This document shows positions 18,055-25,057 of a stretch of 44,495 bases of DNA, one piece after another. The translations under genes were made by a program, and so were the position numbers. The DNA comes from Hydrogenophilales bacterium (GTDB lineage Bacteria; Pseudomonadota; Gammaproteobacteria; Burkholderiales; Thiobacillaceae): positions 1 through 44,495 of the forward strand of contig JAGXGP010000112.1 in the NCBI GenBank assembly GCA_024636775.1. Direction: 5' to 3'. The notes under the pieces are model-generated. The model was not told where the DNA came from and did no database searches. It saw only the letters and a program-made list of their open reading frames with translations. Numbering within the stretch: position 1 is the first letter of the stretch; every line of letters starts with the position of its first letter.

Positions 18055-18120
18055 TCGAGCCCCTATCTAACGCACGGCCCTGCTGGTGCGCCGAGTTATG
18101 GGTTTGTTAAGAGGGCTCGA
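18055..18120. repeat. Nested inverted repeat in the leader of the cold-shock/DUF1294 gene
   Basis: Perfect eight-base outer arms TCGAGCCC (18055-18062) and GGGCTCGA (18113-18120) enclose a second pair CGCAC/GTGCG (18071-18075, 18086-18090). It lies between two minus-strand genes and could be a terminator, an attenuator or a folded RNA leader. Confidence 0.45.
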
Positions 18121-18141
18121 CCCTATGTGATTTTTGAATTT

Positions 18142-18597
18142 TCACTTCGCTTTAGGTGCCAATTCCTCCAGCTTTGATTTGTCGATATGTTTGGAAAACC
18201 CGACAAAGCCATTTGCCACGGCGGTGTTTGACATCAGCTCCTGCATCGCGACCTGCCCCAGAACCTGGAAACTCAGTTGCATCGCAGCACTGCCTTCGTA
18301 CTTGAGCGCTTCTTGTGTCTGCTTCCGGCAGCTCTCCGTCAACAGACGTTCGAGCAGCCTTGCAACCTTGCGGTTCATGTCGTCACGCTGCTTTTCCGAT
18401 ACCGCGGCGACACTGCTAAGGTCAGGATGAAGCGCCGATATGGTAAATATCCAGCGCACAAGATCAGTCTTGTCCTTGGCTGAGGTATTGCTCACCAGGC
18501 AGCGGCTCATGTCATCGGAGTAAATGCCAGCGTGAGCCGTGCTACTCACGATCACCAAGGAACACGCTGCTAGCAGTTTTAAGCACGGGAATTTCAT
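18142..18597 (-). CDS. Small secreted hypothetical protein
   Basis: The 151-residue protein has a signal peptide (1 to about 23, ending TAHA) and a helical mature region with two cysteines (in SRCLVS and ESCRKQ), which may form a disulphide. I do not recognise the family. GGAG eight bases upstream supports the ATG. It is divergent from the PEP-CTERM gene and upstream of the cold-shock/DUF1294 gene on the same strand. Confidence 0.75.
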   Translation of the reverse strand: MKFPCLKLLAACSLVIVSSTAHAGIYSDDMSRCLVSNTSAKDKTDLVRWIFTISALHPDLSSVAAVSEKQRDDMNRKVARLLERLLTESCRKQTQEALKYEGSAAMQLSFQVLGQVAMQELMSNTAVANGFVGFSKHIDKSKLEELAPKAK

Positions 18598-18775
18598 TGA
18601 GAGTCTCCAAAGTCAAAAGCGGGGAAGTGGGTCATGCGTCTATTAGCGAGAAATGGAATTTAACTTAATTTACTCAGCCCGCTTATGGCGCGCGAAAAGT
18701 GGGTGAAAAAACCGTAGATTACTAGTTTTGTTCGAAATATTAACGTTGTCCTGCTTCTAGGGCTTGTAAACATAA

Positions 18776-18791
18776 TGGCACCAACTATGCT
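18776..18791 (+). promoter_or_regulatory. Sigma-54 (-24/-12) promoter of the PEP-CTERM gene
   Basis: TGGCACCAACTATGCT matches the RpoN consensus TGGCACG-N4-TTGCW at all but two positions, with the invariant GG and GC exactly 12 bases apart. Transcription would start near 18802, about 50 bases before the ATG at 18852. Sigma-54 control with PrsK/PrsR is established for PEP-CTERM genes in other betaproteobacteria. Confidence 0.7.
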
Positions 18792-18851
18792 TGGCTTCGC
18801 ATCTGGGTTTTTCTGTTGCATTGGGCCGGTTCGTTATTGAAGGGGCATGCC

Positions 18852-19706
18852 ATGAAACTGCATCGAACATTATTTGGATTCACGCTCGCTACTATTGCAA
18901 CTTTCGTGGGTAATCAGGCCAATGCAACTGCCACACTCGGTGGGGTAGTGTCCCTGGTCGGAGGCTCTGGCACCTGTAATTACAGCCAGCTGGTTCCGCT
19001 TAACACCCAGCAGGATACCTTTGTGCTCAGCGGAGCGAACGGTTGCCTGGGCGGTATGGCCAGCGTCGACCTGCATGGAGAGGCGGCCACGGGTAAGGTC
19101 GGCCTGCGCGCGGCGTCGAGTGGCAACGGGTTGGGCAGTTTTCAGGCGGCAGCGCAGGTGTATTACAGTGACCATTGGCTGATTACGCCACCCGCGGGTT
19201 TGGCTAATGGCACATATAGCATTCCCGTCTCACTCACGCTGGAAGGCAACATTTCACCTGGGGCATTGAACGGTTTTCAATTTAATCGTTTTTTGGACTA
19301 CGGCATGTCGGTGCGTGATTTATACGGAGGATTGGCCGCCCCCTCCCTATTTTCCACTTACGGTAGCATCGCCACTACGGGGGCTTTCTCACAAACATTC
19401 AACGGCAATGTGAGTTTCAACTATTACGGCCCAGGCTCAGGCTTGCCGATGACCGCCGAAGTCGTCGCCAACCTGTCGCTGCCCGGCTTGAATGAAGGTG
19501 TCGTCGATTTCTACAACACGGCTTCGATATCGATGCAATTGCCGTCGGGTTTTACGGCTAAAACCTCATCGGGCCTGGCCCTGGTTTTCCCACCCGTTCC
19601 TGAGCCACGCACAAACGCGATGATGATAGCGGGTCTGGGGCTGGTCGCATGGCGTGCACGTCGCCAACGCGCTTCATGCGAGGATATCAATAAGCAAAGC
19701 ACATAG
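18852..19706 (+). CDS. PEP-CTERM sorting-domain surface protein
   Basis: The 284-residue protein has an N-terminal signal peptide (1 to about 25, ending ANA) and a C-terminal PEP-CTERM signal: VPEP, then a hydrophobic helix (MMIAGLGLVAW), then RARRQR. Exosortase/EpsH-type machinery would cut and sort it to the envelope or extracellular matrix. The body is Gly/Ser/Thr/Asn-rich and beta-strand-like, consistent with a secreted matrix protein. The sorting signal is followed by 12 more residues, somewhat longer than usual. GAAGGGG lies upstream of the ATG at 18852. No exosortase gene is in the window. Confidence 0.9.
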   Translation: MKLHRTLFGFTLATIATFVGNQANATATLGGVVSLVGGSGTCNYSQLVPLNTQQDTFVLSGANGCLGGMASVDLHGEAATGKVGLRAASSGNGLGSFQAAAQVYYSDHWLITPPAGLANGTYSIPVSLTLEGNISPGALNGFQFNRFLDYGMSVRDLYGGLAAPSLFSTYGSIATTGAFSQTFNGNVSFNYYGPGSGLPMTAEVVANLSLPGLNEGVVDFYNTASISMQLPSGFTAKTSSGLALVFPPVPEPRTNAMMIAGLGLVAWRARRQRASCEDINKQST

Positions 19707-19719
19707 CATCCGAACCTCC

Positions 19720-19749
19720 CCCGGCATTGTGGCAATGTCGGGTTGCGTT
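19720..19749 (+). terminator. Possible terminator of the PEP-CTERM gene
   Basis: CCCGGCATTG pairs with CAATGTCGGG (one G-U pair) around a three-base loop and is followed by TTGCGTT. The T-tract is imperfect. Confidence 0.5.
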
Positions 19750-19851
19750 GGCGGGCAGATTGGCCAGCCATCTGGCCGCATCCGCTATTGGCAGGTAACA
19801 GCCAGTCATCAGAAATTATAGCCGTACCGCGACCCCCTCCTTGCGGTGGTC

Positions 19852-20003
19852 AGATCGCGCGAGCATTTGTTTTGTACCGGCAATAGAAGCCTTCAGCCCT
19901 GGCTAGCAATATACCGTGGTCTCGCAATGCAATGCCGGGCGGAACTATTGCGCTGCAAGCGTGTTCTGTTCTACGGGCAGGAAGTGTCTGGAAAGGGGTG
20001 ATG
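19852..20003 (-). pseudogene. Decayed partial copy of the rlmA 5' end
   Basis: About 150 bases align to the first 160 bases of the rlmA gene at 10212-10372, in the same orientation. The minus strand encodes LLPVQNKCSRD, matching LLPVQNKRSRD of RlmA. At the place of the start codon the copy reads AAG instead of ATG, and about four bases are missing overall, so it cannot be expressed. The rest of the gene is absent. Confidence 0.75.
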
Positions 20004-20052
20004 CGCTTTGCCTATGGCCCTGAAAGTCCCGGTGTGGACGAGCTGGAAGGAC

Positions 20053-20077
20053 AAAATATATGACCCCGTTTATTAGG
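20053..20077 (-). repeat. Short GGGGTC-type dispersed repeat (copy 1)
   Basis: On the minus strand it reads AAACGGGGTCATATATTTT, related to copies at 22244, 22267, 22922, 23549 and 26359. It lies directly upstream of the alcohol dehydrogenase ribosome site. Confidence 0.55.
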
Positions 20078-20089
20078 AGATAGACCGAA

Positions 20090-21091
20090 ATGATTAAAGC
20101 CTACGCAGCGAGTGAACCTAAAGGGAAGCTTGAAGCCTTTGAATACGACCCGGGACCGCTGCGTGCGCATGAGGTGGAGATTGACGTCAAGTTTTGCGGC
20201 ATCTGCCACAGCGATCTGAGTGTCATTGATGATGAATGGGGCATGACACAGTACCCGGTCGTGGCCGGGCACGAAGTGGTGGGCACCATTTCGCAGGTGG
20301 GCGACCACGTTCACGATCTGGAAGTAGGGCAGGTCGTCGGCCTGGGCTGGCATTCCGGCTACTGCAATGCCTGCGAACCCTGCCACGCGGGCGATCAAAA
20401 TCTGTGCGCAACCGCCCAGGCGACGATCATTGGCCATCATGGCGGCTTTGCTGACAAGGTTCGGGCCGATGCCAACAGCGTGGTCCCGATACCCGAAGGC
20501 ATCGATCTTGCCTCGGCGGGTCCGCTGTTTTGTGGCGGGGTGACTGTTTTTAATCCCCTGGTCCAGTTCGACGTTCAGCCGACCGACAAGGTCGCGGTCA
20601 TCGGCATTGGCGGGCTCGGGCATATGGCGTTGCAGTTTCTGAATGCATGGGGCTGCGAAGTCACGGCGTTCACGTCAAGCGAAGACAAGAAGAAGGAAGC
20701 GCTGGAATTGGGTGCACATCACACGCTGAATTCGCGCGATCCCAAAGCGCTCGAAGCGGCAGCAGGGCGGTTTGACCTGCTCATTTCAACGGTCAACGTC
20801 AAGCTCGACTGGAATCTGTATCTCGGCACGTTGAAACCACGCGGGCGCCTGCATTTTGTCGGTGCCACCCTGGACCCGCTCGACATCAATGTGTTCTCGC
20901 TCATCATGGCCCAGCGCTCGATATCGGGCTCTCCGGTTGGAAGCCCGGCAACGATCGGAAAAATGCTCGAATTTGCCCTGCGCCACAACATCAAACCCGT
21001 GATCGAGGTTTTCAGCTTTGACCAGATCAACGAGGCGGTTGACCGCCTTCGCTCCGGTAAGGCGCACTACCGTGTGGTGCTTAGCCGCTGA
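20090..21091 (+). CDS. Zinc-dependent alcohol dehydrogenase (MDR family, YahK/CAD-like)
   Basis: The 333-residue protein has catalytic zinc ligands Cys36, His40 (CGICHSD), His61 and Glu62 (GHE). Four structural-zinc cysteines are at 92, 95, 98 and 106, followed by a Rossmann NAD(P) motif GIGGLGHMALQF. The form matches NADP-dependent aldehyde reductases of the cinnamyl-alcohol-dehydrogenase branch, acting on broad aldehyde substrates in the cytoplasm. AGGAG lies about ten bases upstream. It converges on the acuI-type gene 42 bases away. A GGGGTC repeat sits in its leader. Confidence 0.93.
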   Translation: MIKAYAASEPKGKLEAFEYDPGPLRAHEVEIDVKFCGICHSDLSVIDDEWGMTQYPVVAGHEVVGTISQVGDHVHDLEVGQVVGLGWHSGYCNACEPCHAGDQNLCATAQATIIGHHGGFADKVRADANSVVPIPEGIDLASAGPLFCGGVTVFNPLVQFDVQPTDKVAVIGIGGLGHMALQFLNAWGCEVTAFTSSEDKKKEALELGAHHTLNSRDPKALEAAAGRFDLLISTVNVKLDWNLYLGTLKPRGRLHFVGATLDPLDINVFSLIMAQRSISGSPVGSPATIGKMLEFALRHNIKPVIEVFSFDQINEAVDRLRSGKAHYRVVLSR

Positions 21092-21133
21092 ATTAAATGC
21101 GCTCTGTGGGCAAGGTCGAAAGTGGTTTGCCAG

Positions 21134-22117
21134 TCAGCGGTTGACGTCCACAATCACCCGGCCGCGCACCTCGCCGTTGAGCAGCTTCGACGCGAGGGGA
21201 ATGACCTCAGTCAGGCCGACTTCCCGGCTGATCGTGGCCAGCTTCTCCACATCCAGATCGCTGCCCAGTCGTCGCCATGCTTCAAGCCGGTCGGGCAGGG
21301 GGCACATCACACTGTCGATACCCACCAGCGTCACACCGCGCAAAATGAACGGTGCAACAGTGGCCGGAAAATCCATCCCGCCCGCCAGCCCGCAGGCCGT
21401 AACCACTCCCCGGTATTTTGTCATCGCGCAGACATTCGCCAGCGTGTGGCTGCCCACCACATCCACCGCGCCGGCCCAGCGTTCGCGGCCCAGCAGCTTG
21501 CCGGGCATCGCAAACGTCGCACGATCCAGCACCTCCACCGCGCCTAGATTCTTGAGGTATTCGGTTTCCGCCGGCCGGCCGCTCACCGCGACCACGCGGT
21601 AACCCAGCCGGCTCAGCACCGCCGTCGCAACGCTGCCCACGCCGCCGGCCGCGCCGGTCACCACAATCTCCCCGTGTGCGGGTGTTACGCCATGCCGCTC
21701 CAGCGCCAGCACGCACAGCATCGCGTTATAGCCCGCCGTGCCAATGGCCATCGCCTGCTGCGGCGTGAACTGCGCCGGCAGCGTCACCAGCCAGTTGCCG
21801 TTCACGCGTGCCTTCTGGGCGAGGCCGCCCCAATGCGTTTCGCCCACCCCCCAGCCATTCAGAATCACCGCGTCGCCCGCCGCGTAATCGGGGTGCGTCG
21901 AGTGTTCCACCGTGCCGGCCAGATCGATTCCGGGCACCATCGGAAACGTGCGCACCACCGGCCCCTTGCCCGTAATGGCCAGCGCGTCCTTGTAGTTGAG
22001 CGTCGAATGGCTCACCCGAACCGTCACGTCGCCCTCGGGCAAGCGTCCCTCGTCGAGGTCCGTCAGTTCGGCGCGGTAACCAGCTTCGTCCTTCTCGATC
22101 AAAATGCCTTTGAACAT
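21134..22117 (-). CDS. acuI: Acrylyl-CoA reductase AcuI/YhdH-family quinone oxidoreductase
   Basis: The 327-residue medium-chain reductase without zinc ligands carries the YhdH/AcuI signatures [38 protein letters not shown] and the nucleotide-binding [11 protein letters not shown]. Characterised members reduce acrylyl-CoA to propionyl-CoA with NADPH; other substrates are possible. Length is normal. The gene is followed by its converging neighbour and preceded by 170 bases containing a tandem pair of short repeats. Confidence 0.9.
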   Translation of the reverse strand: MFKGILIEKDEAGYRAELTDLDEGRLPEGDVTVRVSHSTLNYKDALAITGKGPVVRTFPMVPGIDLAGTVEHSTHPDYAAGDAVILNGWGVGETHWGGLAQKARVNGNWLVTLPAQFTPQQAMAIGTAGYNAMLCVLALERHGVTPAHGEIVVTGAAGGVGSVATAVLSRLGYRVVAVSGRPAETEYLKNLGAVEVLDRATFAMPGKLLGRERWAGAVDVVGSHTLANVCAMTKYRGVVTACGLAGGMDFPATVAPFILRGVTLVGIDSVMCPLPDRLEAWRRLGSDLDVEKLATISREVGLTEVIPLASKLLNGEVRGRVIVDVNR

Positions 22118-22243
22118 GGGATGTGGATTTCTCCGTTAAAGCTGGTCGAATCGCCGGCGGGCGAAGCTCGTTGCAAGTCCGTCATAATTGGCTACCGGGT
22201 GAGTCGGTGTCATGCGTGTAACCGAAAGCCACACAATAAATTA

Positions 22244-22260
22244 AATATAACCCCATTTAT
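22244..22260 (-). repeat. Short GGGGTC-type dispersed repeat (copy 2)
   Basis: The minus strand reads ATAAATGGGGTTATATT. It lies seven bases from copy 3 in the same orientation, forming a tandem pair downstream of the 22290-22865 gene. Confidence 0.5.
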
Positions 22261-22266
22261 TTCATC

Positions 22267-22293
22267 AGAAATATTCGAAGCTGACCCCTTTAG
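22267..22293 (-). repeat. Short GGGGTC-type dispersed repeat (copy 3), overlapping a stop codon
   Basis: The minus strand reads AAAGGGGTCAGCTTCGAAT then ATTTCT. The TAA stop of the upstream gene (22290-22292) lies within it. Confidence 0.6.
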
Positions 22294-22865
22294 TTTTTGG
22301 CAGGTAATTCGCTGCATTCTTCGAGAGCTTGCGCAAAGGCTTGGCTAACTAAACTGAATTTTTGAGTGAATGCATGACTAGCGTGCTGTGCGAACTCTTC
22401 CAAAATATCCAGGGGGCTGTTACTCGGATGCCCAGGTTTCGCCTGTTCCTCCCGCATTTCCTTGAAATACCGAGCACGAAGAAATACATCGGAGTCTTCT
22501 GGGGTGACTACCGTACTCAATCGATGCGAAAGACGATTACGGATAGTGTTCAAATGCTTAATGCCCTCTTTCACTTCCTGTAAGCGCGGGTTGTCAGGAT
22601 CAATCAGTGATAGCTTCTGCGCAAACGACAGCCTCGCCTTTGCGACAGAGCCAAGCCGAGGATTGGACTTTTCGATGTACTCGGTCATGTAGTGCTCTAC
22701 ATAAAGATGCGAGCGAAGGATGCGCCCAATGGACGCAATATCCTGGTTCCAACGGCGGTTCATTTCGTCAAGTTCTTGCTCAGTGATCTTACGGGTTCTT
22801 TCGACTCCTCCAAGGATTTCAACAGTTCTTTTGACGACTCGTGTTGGGTCGGGGAACTTAGTCAT
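22290..22865 (-). CDS. HEPN-like helical protein, function unknown
   Basis: The 191-residue all-helical soluble protein contains IGRILRSHLYVEHYMTEYI, then LSFAQKLSLI, and finally LNTIRNRLSHRL, an arrangement like MtlR/DUF4145-type HEPN domains. The Arg-x4-His motif (RNRLSH) is the position of the RNase active site in many HEPN toxins. AGGTGG upstream supports the start. It is the last of three minus-strand accessory genes, each closed by a same-orientation short repeat. A role in RNA cleavage or phage defence is only inferred. Confidence 0.7.
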   Translation of the reverse strand: MTKFPDPTRVVKRTVEILGGVERTRKITEQELDEMNRRWNQDIASIGRILRSHLYVEHYMTEYIEKSNPRLGSVAKARLSFAQKLSLIDPDNPRLQEVKEGIKHLNTIRNRLSHRLSTVVTPEDSDVFLRARYFKEMREEQAKPGHPSNSPLDILEEFAQHASHAFTQKFSLVSQAFAQALEECSELPAKN

Positions 22866-22921
22866 AGAGCCACCTAACGTAGGAATAGATTAATGAGGGT
22901 TGCCCACATTTGTTCGCTGGA

Positions 22922-22953
22922 CATAAATATTTGAGCCTGGCCCCTTTGATTAT
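22922..22953 (-). repeat. Short GGGGTC-type dispersed repeat (copy 4)
   Basis: The minus strand reads AAAGGGGCCAGGCTCAAAT then ATTTATG. It begins ten bases after the stop of the 22964-23524 gene. Confidence 0.6.
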
Positions 22954-22963
22954 TTTGCTTAAC

Positions 22964-23524
22964 TCAGCTGGCTGGAACCTTGTTCACCTCAAGTCGTTCT
23001 GGACTTACCTGGGCTAATCGAAAAAGGGCCGAGCCAATTGCGTACGTCAGCTTTCGCAATAGTGTCTCAAGCGGACGCAGATCATCTTGAGCTAGATGCA
23101 ATGTCTCCTGAAATCTGAAAAGCGGGACTTTGGTTCCTATATCATCGAACGGCTGCAGTATTTCTCCTTTGAAGTGCATAGCATCCTCGTCAGAGTGGGC
23201 GACAGCCTTGCGTCTTAAGTCCATGATGCGATCCCTGAGTTGCCTCTCAGGCTGACTCAACTGAATTCCGATAGCCTTTAGCCCGAGAACTGTCTTCCCT
23301 CGGCTCACTTCAAATGGTCTTGCAAAAGAGATGATGATGCTGGATTCGTAGCATCGAAATCGCCTCAGTTGAACAGCGGAATACCGCTCCTCGAAATCGC
23401 ACTCCTCGAGCAGGAATGTCAAAGCCGATAGCGCCTGCTGAAGATCCCATTGCGAATACACGAGTCGCAATAGCTGTTCATCCGTCAGTTTTGGAAGATT
23501 GGCAGGGGAGGTCGGCTTGTCCAT
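22964..23524 (-). CDS. HEPN-like protein (AbiU2-type helices), function unknown
   Basis: The 186-residue helical protein shows LRDRIMDLRRKAVAHSDEDA, typical of the last helices of AbiU2/HEPN-like proteins, with an Arg-x4-His motif (RKAVAH). An earlier segment, FRCYESSIIISFARPF, is also common in this group. No clear ribosome site precedes the ATG at 23524. It lies between an HNH-like gene and a second HEPN-like gene, with about 50 and 98 bases between them. Abortive-infection or toxin function is inference from the fold only. Confidence 0.68.
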   Translation of the reverse strand: MDKPTSPANLPKLTDEQLLRLVYSQWDLQQALSALTFLLEECDFEERYSAVQLRRFRCYESSIIISFARPFEVSRGKTVLGLKAIGIQLSQPERQLRDRIMDLRRKAVAHSDEDAMHFKGEILQPFDDIGTKVPLFRFQETLHLAQDDLRPLETLLRKLTYAIGSALFRLAQVSPERLEVNKVPAS

Positions 23525-23548
23525 TGTTGTGAATTTGCGTTAAGAGTG

Positions 23549-23573
23549 ATAAACGGGGTCTGACCTCGTTTAT
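23549..23573 (-). repeat. Short GGGGTC-type palindromic repeat (copy 5)
   Basis: Arms ATAAACGGGGT and ACCTCGTTTAT pair in 10 of 11 positions around a three-base loop. On the minus strand it reads AAACGAGGTCAGACCCC, and it lies one base after the stop of the HNH-like gene. Confidence 0.65.
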
Positions 23574-23574
23574 A

Positions 23575-24636
23575 TTAATTCTTGCTAAGTGTGCTTATTT
23601 GGTCAGACGGAAACTTGCACCATTTCCTATTTGTGTGTTGGCAAAAATCCATTGTTTTTCGCAGATTCCTGTCTGTTGTCGAATATAGATAGTCCCAAAG
23701 ATCCGCTTGCATTTTTAGCGTTTGCCGAATGGTCATTACATGTAAGTCTGTGCGTTGATGCTTCTGCTCAGGCAACCAATCTCGAGTGGGATCGGTGGAA
23801 ATTTTGACTAGCCTTTTGTCACGCATTTGCAAAGGCCAACCAATTCCGTTACTCCAATCCATGCTCATATTCTGGACATAATTCGTATCATAAACTTCTG
23901 GCTGCGCCTTAAGTACCTCATTTGCGAACATGGGCTGATAGATCTCTGTCCCCGCCTTTGAGAAAGGTAGCCGCATAGGGGGGAGCATGATCCGTTCACG
24001 CGAGGGCTGAATGTGAACGAACATTTCCCCATCTCGCAAGGCCAGCTGTTTCGGATATGGAAATCCGAGTCGTCGGGCGAGCAGGAAATCTGCGGAAACG
24101 TTAAAAAGATAAAACTCATTTATAACGAGGGTGAAACACGATGGAAAATGGTGAAACATTGGGACATTTATCCCTTGAAAATGCAGACCAGTCCTCTGAT
24201 CGTCGGCCCGGTAAATGACCATGGCTCTATCTTTTGTATTCGTGCGCTTTCTTATATGGAACTGCGGTGAGACAGAGAATGGGTTTTCTCCCAGGTATAG
24301 AAATCCGAGCCATAGACCAATCCGAACCTTATCAAACCACCCTAATAAAGTGTTGAAATCCGTGGCAGATAGCGGCGCGTGCTGCAGCATTTTCTCGACC
24401 ACCAGTTTTGCTCGGCTTTCATACACAGAAAATTCGTTGTTGCATTCTAAGCAAGCGGGGAAGTGAAGGGCGTCAAAAGCTATCTCACGTGCAGGCGACT
24501 CTTTACTGGTATACGGAAAGTGAAGCTTGAGAGTACGCTTTGGATTACCCGTAATGCTCAGAAGCCATCGTGGCAAGATATGTTCTTTGGTTTTTGATGC
24601 GGGACGTTCGCCACAGAAAACGCAAAATTTTTCCAT
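23575..24636 (-). CDS. HNH-like zinc-finger protein, function unknown
   Basis: The 353-residue protein opens with FCVFCGERPASKTKEHILPRW and later has FPACLECNNEF. Together these give two CxxC pairs around a Glu-His, the layout of treble-clef HNH nucleases. The rest (ending about residue 353) is unrecognised and has no membrane segment. The ATG at 24636 is used; the frame extends five codons to a TTG. The gene is clearly more A+T-rich than its neighbours, which suggests acquisition by transfer. It heads the three-gene array. DNA or RNA cleavage is a plausible but unproven role. Confidence 0.7.
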   Translation of the reverse strand: MEKFCVFCGERPASKTKEHILPRWLLSITGNPKRTLKLHFPYTSKESPAREIAFDALHFPACLECNNEFSVYESRAKLVVEKMLQHAPLSATDFNTLLGWFDKVRIGLWLGFLYLGENPFSVSPQFHIRKRTNTKDRAMVIYRADDQRTGLHFQGINVPMFHHFPSCFTLVINEFYLFNVSADFLLARRLGFPYPKQLALRDGEMFVHIQPSRERIMLPPMRLPFSKAGTEIYQPMFANEVLKAQPEVYDTNYVQNMSMDWSNGIGWPLQMRDKRLVKISTDPTRDWLPEQKHQRTDLHVMTIRQTLKMQADLWDYLYSTTDRNLRKTMDFCQHTNRKWCKFPSDQISTLSKN

Positions 24637-24781
24637 CTTTGTTGTGTTCAAAAATGCCTTGCTCCGTGTAATTGTCGGGATGGGTTTTTTACAGCTTACT
24701 TGCAGTTATTAGCCCGGATATTTTTTTAGCATCACAGCATTCGAATGATCGAGCAACAGGGACGAGGAATTGAAAGGTAAC

Positions 24782-24810
24782 AAAAAGCGCGACTAAGTGA
24801 GTAGTCGCGC
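24782..24810 (-). terminator. Terminator hairpin, second copy of the htpG terminator
   Basis: Stem GCGCGACTA/TAGTCGCGC (nine pairs, six-base loop) with a five-base T-tract on the minus strand. It closely resembles the hairpin at 26651-26680 downstream of htpG. Confidence 0.7.
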
Positions 24811-24826
24811 TCTGCAGCAGCTATGG

Positions 24827-24859
24827 TCGTTCGGGTTCCGACAATCTCAACACGAACGG
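24827..24859. repeat. REP-like palindromic repeat
   Basis: CGTTCG and CGAACG enclose the sequence read on the minus strand as GTGTTGAGATTGTCGGAACC. This is a variant of the CCGTTCG...TGAGCTTGTCGAA family scattered in many proteobacterial genomes. A relative lies at 26751-26776. Confidence 0.55.
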
Positions 24860-24866
24860 CCTTTAA

Positions 24867-25042
24867 CCTTTGAGCCGTGTGACCAGGGCGTGGCTTGGGT
24901 TGATATCCAGAGTGGCCTTGACGCTGGGCGCGGCCTGGTCGGCGGCCTTGAGTAGGCGTTCGAGGGTGACGCTCATGTTGGCTTCGCCAGTGACGAGGCA
25001 CACGGGTAGGTCGGTGAGACGGTGGGTCGCGGACTGCCTAAC
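24867..25042 (-). pseudogene. Fragment of htpG (C-terminal region)
   Basis: About 176 bases match 26936-27113 of the intact htpG. The minus strand reads HRLTDLPVCLVTGEANM and [10 protein letters not shown], compared with [17 protein letters not shown] and [10 protein letters not shown] in HtpG. The frame is open for about 55 residues and then stops, with no start codon or upstream part, so it is a non-functional remnant. Confidence 0.85.
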
Positions 25043-25057
25043 TTGCCTCAGACGGGT

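Larger units (their letters stand above)
19707..20089. other. Intergenic stretch with terminator, gene remnant and repeat
   Basis: This region holds no intact gene. It contains a stem-loop after the PEP-CTERM gene, a decayed copy of the rlmA 5' end and one GGGGTC-type short repeat; these are listed separately. Confidence 0.6.
24637..25057. other. Intergenic stretch with htpG remnant, terminator and REP-like repeat
   Basis: No intact gene is present. The stretch holds a terminator hairpin (24782-24810), a palindromic repeat (24827-24859) and a fragment of htpG (24867-25042), listed separately. The part from 24637 to 24781 shows nothing recognisable. Confidence 0.6.

Noticed and set aside
18055-18120. 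Nested inverted repeat considered as an attC site
   Set aside because: ATCTAAC is present but the partner reads GTTATGG, which is complementary in only four bases, and no integrase or cassette array is nearby.
22866-22963. Integron attC-like boxes (RYYYAAC at both ends of the gap)
   Set aside because: Both boxes point the same way and no GTTRRRY partner or imperfect palindrome joins them, so a true attC is not present.
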